Shown here in pieces: positions 1 to 10,703 of a stretch of DNA of 64,000 nt. The stretch is from contig CM045761.1 in the NCBI GenBank assembly GCA_025200525.1, positions 141,424,223 through 141,488,222 on the forward strand, given 5' to 3'. The notes under the pieces are model-generated. The model saw only the letters and a program-made list of their open reading frames with translations, made no database searches and had not been told where the DNA came from. This stretch comes from Camellia lanceoleosa. Its lineage: Eukaryota > Streptophyta > Magnoliopsida > Ericales > Theaceae. Within the stretch, counting starts at the first letter, position 1. Every line of letters starts with the position of its first letter. Made by a program: the position numbers and the translations under genes.

Positions 1-1091
1 CCTCCACTGATAGCCCAATACAATTATTTCTAAAGAGATATTGAATCTCAAGACAAATAATTTATTCAAAACTTCTAAATGTGTGCAATAATACATATCC
101 AATTTCACCATCTATATCAATAGCCATCCAATTTCACATTCAATATAAATTTTAATTATTTATACCAAATAATTATTTAATCAAATTAGGGTAAAATCCC
201 ACCTTTTCCAAATATCAACCCAAACACCAAAATCAACCATTTTGGCACAATACAACCTTGTATTCAAACACCAAACCCATTTATTCCATGTTCATAAAAA
301 ACCCCTCTTTTCATTTCATACCCAAATCCTAGATTTGTTCAATCTTCTCCCAAATCTCATCATCTGTACACAATAGCAAATAATTAAGCTAAAAACCATA
401 TGAGAGTGTAGAAAATCCCTACCTCAAGTGTAGAAGACCCAACAACAAGGAGAAACTTCAACGATGATGAAACCAATTTCTTCTTGGATCAATAAGAAGC
501 TCTTGAAGCACTCTACCTTATTCTCAAAGGCACTAGGGTAGAGAGATCCTTAGATCTAGGTGTATTTGTAGAGAGAATTCGAATTCTAGAGAGAGAAACA
601 GCTGATTCAGGGTTTTTGAGTGAAAAGAAATCAAAAAGTGAAGTAAAACTGCACTGTTGGGAACTGATATACGCCGGGCTCGCTGGAGCAAAGGAATGGT
701 CGCTCGAGCGACCATACACAATAAGTCGCCTCATTCGAGCGCAAGAAGCATCGCTCGAGCGCAGAATACATGGCTTCAGTAGTTTTTCAGACGCACACTG
801 CCGCTCGAGTGCAAGAAGCCTCGCTCGAGCGAAGAACACTACTCTGCAAAAATGCTGGGAGCTCACATAGCTCGCTCGAGCGCAAAAAGCCTCGCTCGAG
901 CGAAGAGGCAAATTTCTGGACAACAATAATCTGAACAACTTGCAACCAACCTATTCCAAACATGCCCAAGACACTCCAAAACTCTAACTCCAGGACAAAT
1001 GAGGGAAAACAAGACATGAATAACCATGTAAACCATACCAACCCGAGTCCGGAACACCACAAGAGACGGGTCAACAACCGGGATCGCTGTA
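1..1091. repeat. Right-hand part of an LTR-like repeat (same family as 8619-10703)
   Basis: From the first base the sequence aligns by eye with 9551-10703: both contain CCTCCACTRATAGCCCAATA-like starts, the same TGTAGAAAATCCCTACCTCAA-like block, a cluster of CTCGAGCG motifs (about 670-905) and an ending close to GAGTCCGGAACAC...ATCGCTRTA. The left end lies outside the window, so no target duplication can be checked; the viral reading frame begins immediately after position 1091. There is no credible coding sequence: the open frames here are made of the CTCGAGCG repeats. It is probably part of a solo LTR or of an LTR of a non-autonomous element. Orientation is uncertain; comparison with the element at 53324-62679 suggests minus. 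Confidence 0.7.
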
Positions 1092-1094
1092 GCC

Positions 1095-1975
1095 AATACA
1101 GTAGCTTCTACATCAGAAGCAGCAGAACTTGTAGCCTATCAGGATGTAAGGGAAGCCTTAGATAAATGGACTATCCCTAATGTGAAACTAGATACAATTT
1201 ATAAAGTTGGAACTTTTGGTTTTACTAGTAAGAAGGTAATTAAGACTTTTGAACATGCTGTGCCTCTCCAGAATAATGATGAAATTATTCATTTAATTCA
1301 TATCTAGGATCTTGTACCCTTTTTAAAGAAGTAAAAATATATATTCATATAGGATTGGTCTAGTTAGCTTTTAAGCCTTTAACTTAGGCCAAAATACCAG
1401 TATCCAATGCATCCTTAGAGATGGTAGGTGTCTTGATTGGAAAGCCTCTCATATGGGAGCCATAGAAACCAGTTTATCTCATGGACCAATATATTTCAAC
1501 ATATATCCAAATCCAAGTGTAGTACTTATTGACCCTAACCTGTTAAAAGTTTTAGAACTTAGAGTTTTATCTCATGGTTACCAGTATTTGCCAGGAGCAT
1601 CCCTTGTTACAGCAATTTTTAGGATTCACCTCACGGTTCTTACAACCGTAAATCCATATACCAGAAAACAAAGTGAACTAGGACACACTGTTCTTATAGA
1701 CACAAACCTATTTAGTAGCCAAGTTGCTGTTCCCAGAATGATCCCTTGGCAAGATATTAATTTTCTTGAAAGATGGAAAATATCAAATGCAGTACCAGTC
1801 AGACTAGTAATTCGTCAGACTTTAGAAGATGTTATCCAGACACAAGAAGGCAATGTCTATCTCAAATTTCAGAAACCTCTACGCTTAGCCAGAAGTATGT
1901 CTAGTACAAGTTTTAGAATTGCTCCATCTTATAGAGTAGATCTTCCAGAGTCTTCTAGACAATCATATTAAGAAT
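1095..1975 (+). pseudogene. Viral movement protein remnant (ORF1, 30K superfamily-like)
   Basis: The first part is readable from 1095 in frame 3 (through ...GTFGFTSKKVIKTFEH...) to a TAG near 1306. The stretch between about 1306 and 1450 carries further stops. Frame 1 from 1453 to 1971 gives a 172-codon block containing SLSHGPIYFNIYPNPSVVL and later WKISNAVPV. This GP-x-YFN-x-YPN signature and the pattern of hydrophobic strands match the movement-protein domain of petuvirus/florendovirus polyproteins. In the virus this protein would mediate cell-to-cell passage through plasmodesmata. The upstream start of ORF1 is not present, because the repeat ending at 1091 adjoins the domain. At least one frame change and several stops make it non-functional. 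Confidence 0.8.
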
Positions 1976-2152
1976 CAGTAGAATATGTGTTACAAGGTAT
2001 GTCCTTTAGACCACCTAGTCGACCACCTAGTGACCCTTCAGTAGACCCTGTCATCTAGGGAATCCATGTATCAGAAAATCAAATACCTCATGGAGAATAT
2101 GAAAACAAAAGGCCTTAAGCCCAACAACTAGTGATATGAATTTTGAAATATA

Positions 2153-2859
2153 ATGGATTTTACAACATATAGTGAAATGAGAAAACAATTAAACCAGGAG
2201 TTTATGCAAGATAAACACAAGGAATTAAGGACATGGTATTTTAAGATCCATAGTTCTTCAGAACTTGAACGGCTTAAAACTAGTATTATTTTCATCTTGA
2301 AAAATATCAGATAATGAAACCTTTTATTGAATGGTATTATGAATATGCAACTGTAACGAAATATCTTTCATCATCAGAATTAAATGTTTTAGATGACCTA
2401 CAAAAATCTTGGACCACTACAGATGGTCAAACCATTAAATCTGTACAGCCTCCTCCTTTATCTGCAGAATTAGCACCAGGGATAAATTATTCCAGTCAAC
2501 CTTTACATATTACTGCTTTTGTAAAACCACCTGATGGATCTGAAAAATGAGACATTATTTGTGTCAAAGATCTTGCCCTAATAATGAAACAGAATAATTA
2601 TACAAATCTTCATTTACAAACAGTAGGCAATCAATTAAATCGAATTGAAACATCTATAACAAAATTAATCCAGGTTCAAAAAACTAACCAAAAGAAACCT
2701 GCACTAGGACTTATACACCCCGTTAATATTAAACCACCCTTAGAAGTTTCTAATTTTAAACTAAGGTCAGTTAAACAGGATAATGAATTTCTAGATGTTC
2801 TTATGAATAAAATCAAAGACATGAAACTACGACAATCCAGTTCTCAAATCAAGATGTAA
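2153..2859 (+). pseudogene. Viral ORF1 segment between movement protein and coat protein
   Basis: Three short open stretches follow one another. The first, 2153-2314, is 53 codons beginning MDFTTYSEMRKQLNQ. It ends in TAATG, so its stop overlaps the start of the second (2314-2550, 78 codons, beginning MKPFIEWYYEYATVTKY). The third is 2584-2859, 91 codons, rich in K, Q and N and predicted helical. Their position between the movement and coat domains suggests they are pieces of the polyprotein linker and the coat-protein N-terminus, separated by small frameshifts. I do not recognise a specific domain. Positions 1976-2152 also read as broken viral sequence, with a Pro/Ser-rich stretch and three stops. 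Confidence 0.6.
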
Positions 2860-3979
2860 AGCAGTTAGAATTACCAGCAATCATTAGATGATGATGAGGA
2901 TGATGAATTGTCACCCTCTCATATTCTTGAAATCCATGATAATTTTCAGGACATTCAACATGTAAACAAAACCTATTTCCCTAAACAGATGGCTCGAATG
3001 GCTTTAACAGGACTTAGTAGGTATTATTACTCTTGACCTACACCCCAGGATATTTTATATGAAGAAGACTTTCTTCGTTCCTAGAAAGCCTGCCATGGTA
3101 AGACCATTTATGAATGGAATATTGATGGATATACAAAATACCATATCTTTGAAACCATCAACCAGATTATGATGTATGCCACTGTTTGAAAACAAAATGA
3201 CAATTCTGACAGCCAAATTGCTCGATTTATTGTCAATAGTTTTACCAGTATCCTTAAAGGATGGTGGGATAATGTTCTTACCGTCACATAACAAAACAAA
3301 ATTCTTAATTCCTTTAAGATAGATACCGATCAAATAACAAGAACTATCAGAAATAGGGAAGATGCATTCTACACTCTTACCCAAACCATCCTCTATCATT
3401 TTGTAGGACTGGATGTAGATAACAGTGATACGAGTAGAGAAATCTTACAAAACCTTTGTTGCCCATCTCTCACCCATTTTAGATGGTATAAAGACGTGTT
3501 TATGTTAAAAGTAATGCAACGCCTGGATGCTAACAGTGAACACTAGAAAGTCAAATTCATTGATGGTTTTCCTAACCATTTTGCAAAAAAAATCCGTAAA
3601 AAACTTAGGGATCGCCATAATAGGATGTCTATCCCTTACAACCAGTACACTTATGGTCAACTCATAGGAATCATAGTTGAAGAAGGTCTTTCCCTTTGTA
3701 ATGACCTCAAACTCCAGTATCTTATGAAGAAGCAGAATTTAACAGACCGAAAAGAATTAGATGAATTTTGTGATCAATTGGCATATGAAACCAAAATCCA
3801 GTATCCTTCTAAGTATAAAAAACAAAATCCACACAAGTTATATAAAAATAAAAAATCTTTTTGAAAATCATACTCCAAAAAGAATAAATATAATCCTCAA
3901 CAAGTTTATCAGAAGACTAGAAACTCAAATAAAGGAAAACAAAAATCTTATCTAAGAAAGATAAATCACAAATCACTTG
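2860..3979 (+). pseudogene. Viral coat protein remnant
   Basis: Translated in pieces, this gives a caulimovirid coat-protein pattern: ...FIVNSFTSILKGWWDNVLT..., then ...DAFYTLTQTILYHFVG..., then KFIDGFPNHFAKKIRKKL and YTYGQLIGIIVEEGLSLCND, followed by a Lys-rich tail (from about 3780). The GWWDN and FIDG-x-P signatures are typical of coat proteins in this family, whose product forms the icosahedral capsid and binds nucleic acid through a basic tail and a zinc knuckle. The final open block is 3625-3864. In-frame stops occur near 3033, 3085, 3187, 3289 and 3544. The tail is cut at 3979 by a solo LTR and resumes at 7502 with the zinc knuckle. Confidence 0.8.
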
Positions 3980-6900
3980 TGTGGACTCACCTTTTCTTTG
4001 CGCCCCGCTTTTCAGAAAGGTTTGAAATGAAAGGCCTCACAATTCGAACTCCCGCGGTTCTGAATCTAATCTTACAAGTGCAATGTGAAACTGATAATCA
4101 CCAAAAAGTCCAAATCCGACAAATCTTTTTGGAAAATTGATTTTAAATCAAATAATGCCAAAAATGGACTGCTTTTCCAAATACAGAGTCGCCACCTAAA
4201 TATTTTATTTTGGAGAAATTTAGGAAACCTTAACTTGTACCGAAGGCCACGTGTCTATTATCACCAAAGTTGCCTCAGCTTGGGAACTTGGGTACGAGGG
4301 GGGAAGGTCATGTATTGAGCACCCCCGCTCGCCCGATCAAAGATCGGCCTTTACTAATCATGATATGAGTTTTTATAAACATTTTGTGTTCTTATTCCAG
4401 TTATTAGACTAGCTTTACTTTGTGATGCGCATAAGTAAGTATAGACTAAAATTGCAAGAATTAGAACAATTCAACTCATGTTTGTTTTTGCAAAAATGGT
4501 TTGAAGTTGCCTCCTCAAGTGGGCTTAAAGATGCGAATTTGCCACCAAACATAGTGGGCTTAAAACATGATTTTGCCACTCAACAAAGTGGGCTTAAAAC
4601 ATACATTTGTTGAATCGTTCCAATTCAAACAACATACCTTCATCCACAGGCATTCAAGCAGTTTAGCATTTAAGCACATCGCCTTATGGCAAACATACTA
4701 ATCATGACAACACTCACACTCATGCAAGTATGCTAAAGCGTAAAAACTCACCTAGTACTCCAAGCTAGGAAAATATGAGTTAGTGAAATATACATGATTC
4801 TTAACTATACAAGATGCCTAATGCAACGCATGCAATATGCAATTAATAGGCTTGGCTACTAATATGGCATATGAAGCGATTTAGAACAATATGCGATTAA
4901 ACACGTATTCAAAAAATTATTGAAATGACGATACAGTTTAAATGATGCGCCGAGCCTCGGTGCATGCAATACGAGATGAATTAATGCAAGCATAAGGTAT
5001 GCTAATTGAAATATGTCCCTAATCTAACCATCAGAAGCGATTAAATAAAAGGCATAAAGACGTGGGGTTGGAAGACATATACACATGCATGTACACTTAT
5101 TACAACATTACGCCCTCGCGAAGGAGGGTCCCAATGAATAAACTAACTAACTAGCTACGTTAATTAAGCTAACTAATTAAGCTAATTAGACTAATTATTA
5201 CAAAAACGAATTGATTAACTACTCTAGTTAACTAATTATTACAAACATAAATTGAACAACTAGTTAAACTAACTAATTATTTACAACTTAATTAGCTACG
5301 ACTAAGTAATTACAACATGTATTCAAACTATTGCTAATTAAACTAATTAGCTAATCTCGGGAAGTGAGAGAGGCTCATGCATGCTCGGTTTACACTCGAT
5401 AAGCCACTGTTTTGCCACTGAATGCCTCTGTTTGCGCATTTGAACACTGAAAAACCTGCCAACTTCCAGAACACCTTTGCTCCAACTTACCAATACACTG
5501 TGCAAACTTCATTGATGGCCGGTCGGCTACCAATGGTGGCCGTCGGCTACCATTGGTGGCCGGTTGGCTACTGCTGGTGGCTGTCGGCCACTGCTGATGG
5601 TCGATCGGCCACTGCTGTCCTGAACTTCCTCTTGCTGCAACAGAGAGCAAAAAAAGGCAAAATAGTGTATTCTCAAGGATTGTTTGTACTGTTACCCTCC
5701 TTATCATTGAACAAGCTCAAAGGAGTATAACCCTTGGCCCTCAAACCATCAACCAAGCAATTTCCATGCATGATGGCTAAGGAACCAAGTTTATACAAGC
5801 TTAATAAATGCAAAACAAGACTCTAAAAGACCACCACCCTATCATGCATGATCAAGGGCAATGGAGACCAAAGAAAATGGCACATTTCATCACTTTTGAG
5901 TATGAAATGCTCCATTTTCCTTATGTTCAAACTAACGTCCGGTTCGAACACATGCAATGCAACACAAAGAATGCTTTTCTTGCCTTTTTTACTTGTCAAT
6001 TTTTGTTTACACATTTTAATTACCAAATCATCCTTTAATCCATTTAGTCCATTGGTGATTGTCCTTTAGTGGAAAGATGGCTCAAACCACAACTTGCTTT
6101 GGGCATAAAAGAGGTATTACACTGTTGATAATGAACCCCCTAAGGGATTAAACCATTAGGTGCAACACCTCAATTTCACACTTAGGCAAACAAGTGGTTT
6201 AAAACCACTTTCAAAGCAAACAAAAGAGTGAAGAATTGACGGAGATTGCCGAGATTAAAGTGCTAAAATTAAATGCAAAACAACACTAAAACATGTTATT
6301 AACTCAAAACAATGGTGATTAAAGCCCTAAAACATCAAGCTAGTGAAGGAAATTACACTACAACCATGCCATACAAGGCTCAAATGAATTAACCTGTCCA
6401 AAATAGAGGTAAAACAACCCTAAATATAGTCTAAAACATGCTGGACTTGAGCCACAAAAAAGCTAAAACAATAAACTAATAAATGAGGCTAACTAGGCAT
6501 GCAAACAAGACACAAGGAGGGGAGGCTAACCCCTCCAATTTTGGACTTCAAAATAAGATTTTTCTCACTGAAATACCTCTGAAATTCTGTGGTTAAAAGG
6601 CCCAAAAAATTTGGTTTGAAAGTGATGAAAAATGGTACAAAAGCTTTACAAGCAAAGGAGCAAGAAGGGTGGACCACCCCCTAACTCAAAATGACCTTAA
6701 ACCAACACTTTTAAACCATAAAAATAGAGTTTTTGACAGTTCAAAATCAGCCCAAAAATAGTTGAAATAGATGGCAAAACAAAGATACAAAACAAGTATA
6801 AACAAGGTAAATGCTATACCTTTGAAGCAAAGCAGAAATTAGGCACAAATTCAAGCTCAAAACTCCTTCTAGACCTCAAACAAGACACCAAGGAACCTCA

Positions 6901-7501
6901 GCTGAAAGATGGTCAAGTTTGATTAAGGGTTGGTTTGCAAAAGTATATAGAAATTAGGCAACCAAGCACAAAATATCAAGAGAGAGAAAGCTAGAGAGAG
7001 AGATTTTTTTTGGTCTAAAATTGCTAACCCTCAAAAATGGGGGAGGAACCCCCTATATATAGAAAAACAAGTTTTGAGCTTAGGAACATCCTACCATACA
7101 CGTGTATGGAGATGCAGCTCAGTGTGCAACAGCTAGCATAGTTGTCAATAAATATTTGGAAAAGAGACTGGTAGCCGTCGGCTACCACTGATAGCCGACT
7201 GGCCACCACTGGTAGCCGTCGGCCACCACTGGTAGCCGTCGGCCACCACTGGTAGTCGACAAGCATAAGCCAAGGCCGACAGACTATGGGGTTTGCCAAC
7301 AGGTCACCCACTCTTCCAAACTTGATACAACAAGCTTTTGGTCCAAAATAGTGCACAAAACAGATAAGGTTTCAAGGGTCAAAGGCAAGGTACTCCACCG
7401 ACGGATTCGAGCACTCAAAATGAACACAAACAAGCACAATAATCGAGTGCACAAGCAATGACGTCTGAGTCTCGAGAACGATAAAAAATGAGGTGTCTAC
7501 A
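3980..7501 (-). mobile_element. Solo LTR of an Ogre/Tat-like Ty3/gypsy element, inserted in the virus
   Basis: It begins TGTGGACTCACC and ends GGTGTCTACA (TG...CA) and is flanked by a perfect 5-bp target duplication, ACTTG, at 3975-3979 and 7502-7506. Read on the minus strand it starts TGTAGACACC, like the LTRs at 14189, 36101-40943 and 41329-44799. It shares their blocks: a segment near 4185 reading AGAGTCGCCACCTAAATATT, a segment near 4260-4300 reading ATCACCAAAGTTGCCTC, two clusters of GGCCG/GCCAC-type repeats (5515-5610 and 7170-7260), and a G-box palindrome with TATA box. No coding sequence is present. The viral coat-protein frame continues directly on the other side, so the LTR inserted after viral integration. 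Unequal recombination between two LTRs is the usual origin of solo LTRs. Confidence 0.9.
7053..7109 (-). promoter_or_regulatory. LTR core promoter: G-box palindrome plus TATA box
   Basis: On the minus strand, CCATACACGTGTATGG (7094-7109, a 16-bp perfect palindrome centred on the G-box CACGTG) lies about 30 bp upstream of CTATATATAG (7053-7062). The same arrangement recurs in three other LTRs of this family in the window, which supports function as an LTR promoter. Transcription would run toward lower coordinates. Confidence 0.6.
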
Positions 7502-7874
7502 ACTTGTTATAAGTGTGGAGCAATAGGACATTATGCGAATAAATGTAGAGCTAAATTAAAACAGAAACTTAATGAGATATCCTTGGAAGAGCATCTTCAA
7601 CAACTGATTTTGTAAAACCAGTAATGTGAATGCTCTAGTAGAAGCAAATTATCAGAAAGCTAAGGATCCAGAAATGAAATTAAAACTCTTAGAAATTTGT
7701 TATCAAATTCAGAAAATAGAAGAAGTAATCCCAATTGAACATTACAGTATGAAAGAAGTTCTTAACCGCATGCAAGTTTCTCAATCAATTGAAAAACCAA
7801 TAACTATCCAAGATTTAAAAATGGAAATTAATGTATTAAAAACAGAAGTAAAACACCTTCAAACAACTAAATAA
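7502..7874 (+). pseudogene. Viral coat-protein C-terminus: CCHC zinc knuckle and following linker
   Basis: Immediately after the solo LTR the sequence encodes CYKCGAIGHYANKC, an intact CX2CX4HX4C knuckle, as found at the C-terminus of caulimovirid coat proteins for genome binding. The frame stops near 7612. A second frame, 7626-7874 (82 codons, starting MNALVEANYQKAKDPEMKL), is Lys/Glu/Leu-rich and probably coiled-coil; it is likely the linker to the protease. From 7875 to 8035 the sequence is A-rich, including a run of ten A near 7934, with no clear domain. Confidence 0.75.
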
Positions 7875-8035
7875 TCTATGCTTAATGATATTAAGAAGAT
7901 TAACAGTCAACTTAAAAATGAAGGACAAACTTAAAAAAAAAAAACGAAAGTCAAGATAAACCAGAGAATCATTATTTAATGCGTATGAATCAAATTATTT
8001 AGTGGTATATCAGAATCACTTTTACAATAAAACCT

Positions 8036-8455
8036 GATTTTATTATAAAAGATGCCCTCGCACTTGTTGATAGCGGCGCTGATATGAACTGTATTCAAGA
8101 AGGATTAATTCCTACTCAATATTTCTAGAAAACCACTCAATCATTAACCAGTTCAAGTAGTAATTCTATGAAAATTAAATTTAAAATACCAGAAGGTTTC
8201 ATCTGTAATCAAGGCATATGTCTTCCCACTGCTTTTGTTCTTATTAGAAACATGTCTCAAAGTATTATTTTAGGGACTCCATTCTTGTGTTTACTAATTC
8301 CTATCATCAAGATAGACTTCATAGGTATTCACATAACCATCAGTAATCAACCCATTATTTTTGAATTCATAACAAAACCTTATACCAAACAATTAGATCA
8401 AATCAAAGATCTAGTTAATTTCAATGAAAAAAAAAAATCAATTTTCTTCAAATAG
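8036..8455 (+). pseudogene. Viral aspartic protease remnant
   Basis: Frame 2 encodes ALVDSGADMNCIQEGLIP around 8054-8107. DSGA is the catalytic motif of retropepsin-like proteases and is intact here. A TAG stop follows at 8126-8128, and the same frame then runs open from 8168 to 8455 with SQSIILGTPFL, the hydrophobic-Gly motif expected near the end of the protease domain. In the family this enzyme cuts the ORF1 polyprotein into capsid and polymerase parts. Only one stop interrupts the domain, so it is among the better-preserved viral pieces. A run of nine A near 8428 lies close to its end. Confidence 0.8.
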
Positions 8456-8618
8456 AAATTAGCTTTCTCACTATTGAGCAAAGATTACAACAGTCATCTT
8501 TACAGAATAGAATTAAATTAATTGAAAAAGAATTTCAAATAGAAATTTGTAATGATATTCCAAATGCCTTTTGGGAAAGGAAGAAACACCCTACGAACCA
8601 GACTTTGATGAACGTTTC
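8456..8618 (+). pseudogene. Start of viral reverse transcriptase region, cut by an LTR
   Basis: A broken frame reads EISFLTIEQRLQQSSLQNRI and then ...NDIPNAFWERKKH..., continuing to the insertion point at 8618. The reading frame resumes at 10709 after the inserted repeat and one copy of its 5-bp duplication. This is the lead-in to the polymerase domain. A one-base frame change lies near 8580. Confidence 0.65.
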
Positions 8619-10703
8619 TGTAACGCCGCCAAAATAATACAATAAATATGAATCAAAGTATAATTGACAATTACATAAATCAAAGTGTAAAATCCTTTCA
8701 TTACATGAAGATCATATTACAAAAGAGTCTAATATAAATAAATGCCCTTTGGGCTTACAGCTTTCCAAGTCTTGGCTTGGTTACAACAAAAGGAGACTAG
8801 CTCATAGAAATTTAGCCTTAGGCTATACAAAAATAAAACAAGACAAGAAGGTCTTGCTTCTCAGAAATTCCTCTAATGCTATTGCCTTGGGGGAGGCATT
8901 CCATCATTACCTAAAAATGTTTTTTCCAAATAGGGTGAGCCACAACCCAGTAGGAATAATCTAACATAATATATGAGATTTAACGAAGATATAAGTACAT
9001 CATGCATAAACAATGTCCGAGATAAAACATTCATGCCCTTATACACATTCATAAAATATCAGTTCCATATTCAATTTCATTCTCTTTCAATTCATCTTAA
9101 TACATGAGCCAATTTCATTACTTTTCAATAACCCAAATGAGACTACAACTCAGTTGTTCAACAAATTTCACACTCAACACATAACACTTCCAATTTGCCA
9201 TTTTATGGATATTTCGTCCACGGGAACGACACCCATGTATAATTTCAATTGCCATTTTACGGATATTTTGTCCGTGGGATCGACACCCATGTATAATTTC
9301 GAGACTTTCACCCAGGACAGTCCGGCCAACTTAATTATAATGGAGTCCATCCCCTTTCTCCTCCTAAACAATCATTCATACATATGCAATGTATTTAAAC
9401 ACATAATCATATATGGAGCACATCCCTTTCCACTCCTAAATAATCATACATATACAATGTATATAAACATAGTCATGTTCAATGACAACCAACAAGTGAT
9501 TAGTTTCAACTCACCTAATCCACATGCAATTTCTACAACAATCAAAGCTATCCTCCACTAATAGCCCAATACAGATATTTCTAAATAGATATACAATTTC
9601 AAGACAGGTAAATTATCTAAAGTTTCCGAAGGTGAAACACTCCATCTATTCAATTTCATTATCTACTTCAATACTTGCCCAATTCCATGTTTACAACATC
9701 AATTTCAACTATTTATACAAAATAGATACAATATTCATTTTAGGGCAAAATCCCTCTTTTCAAAATATCAACCCATGTACCAAAATCACCCATTTTGACA
9801 CAACAAATATTCATTTTCAAACCCCATGTTCATTTATCTCATTTCCATCCAAAACCCTTCTTTTGCATCATATATCCAAACCCTAGGTTTGTTTACAATG
9901 GCCCAAATTCCACCATTGTTACACAACCACTAACAGCTAAGTTAAAAATCATAACAAAGTGTAGAAAATCCCTACCTCAAAGAGAGAAGACGAGCCGAGC
10001 AAGAGCGGAACTCCAAGAACACTGAAACCTACTTCTATTCGGATCAAAAGGAAGTTCTTGAGACGCTCTACCTTTTTCTCAAAGGCACTAGGGCAAAGAG
10101 ATCAACGGATCTAGATAAAATAGAAGAGAGTATGTGACTTTTAGACAGAGAAACTCAAGATTTAGGTTTTTGGAAAGTTTTAGAGAGAGAGAGAGAGGAA
10201 TGAAAAAGTGAACAAAAATTTCATCTTCACGGACTGTTATACACGCAGTTTGCTCGAGCGTGGTAAGTGACGCTCGAGCATTAGACACAAAGTTTTGCTT
10301 GAGTGTAGGATATGCACTTCTAGAAGTTTTGTAGATGAAGGACCCTGCTTGAGCGTGAAACTGGACGCTCGAGCATCCAATGCACTCTTCCAATATTTGT
10401 AGGGCTGCAAAAATACTGAGAGTTGACAAATCCCACTCGAACGCAAGAATGGCCACTCGAGTGGAGGAGTAAAATTTCTGAAGCCCGCTCGAGCACAATA
10501 ATGCCCGCTCGAGTGGAAGAGCCAAAATCTTGGCATCGCAGGTTTGAAAAAAGAAGCAACCAACTTGTTCCAAATGCATAACTACAACTCGATAACCAAA
10601 ATAAGAGGAAAAACAAGGGAAACAAAATATGAACCACTATTCAGAGCTATACAACTTGAGTCCGGAACACGACAAGTGATGGGCCAAAATCGGAATCGCT
10701 ATA
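8619..10703. mobile_element. Solo-LTR-like repeat with CTCGAGCG cluster, inserted in viral RT
   Basis: The repeat runs from TGTAACGCC (8619) to ATCGCTATA (10703), flanked by a perfect 5-bp target duplication GTTTC (8614-8618 and 10704-10708). The right terminus reads TA rather than CA, and the related copy at 1-1091 ends the same way. No coding sequence is present. Internal features are a two-copy direct duplication at about 9196-9303 (period about 54 bp), another at 9340-9480 (period about 73 bp), and a cluster of CTCGAGCG motifs from 10250 to 10520. The 5-bp duplication and TG start suggest an LTR retrotransposon origin. The CTCGAGCG cluster at the right end, as in the minus-strand element at 53324-62679, suggests minus orientation. 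Confidence 0.75.
10250..10520. repeat. CTCGAGCG palindrome cluster in the inserted repeat
   Basis: About ten copies or near copies of CTCGAGCG are present, many in closely spaced pairs: TTGCTCGAGCGTGG/GACGCTCGAGCATT, TGCTTGAGCGTGAA/GACGCTCGAGCATC, and CCCGCTCGAGCACA/CCCGCTCGAGTGGA. A CTGCAAAAATACTGAG spacer lies between pairs near 10405. Variants are mostly C-to-T or G-to-A at the CpGs. The same module occurs at 670-905, 46260-46545, 56245-56800, 62110-62660 and 62765-63005. Confidence 0.8.

Noticed and set aside
513..1096. Several overlapping open frames in the first kilobase
   Set aside because: They are built from CTCGAGCG repeats, which give Leu-Glu-Arg, Arg-Ser-Ser and Ala-Arg-Ala strings in different frames; no domain is present and the region is an LTR-like repeat.
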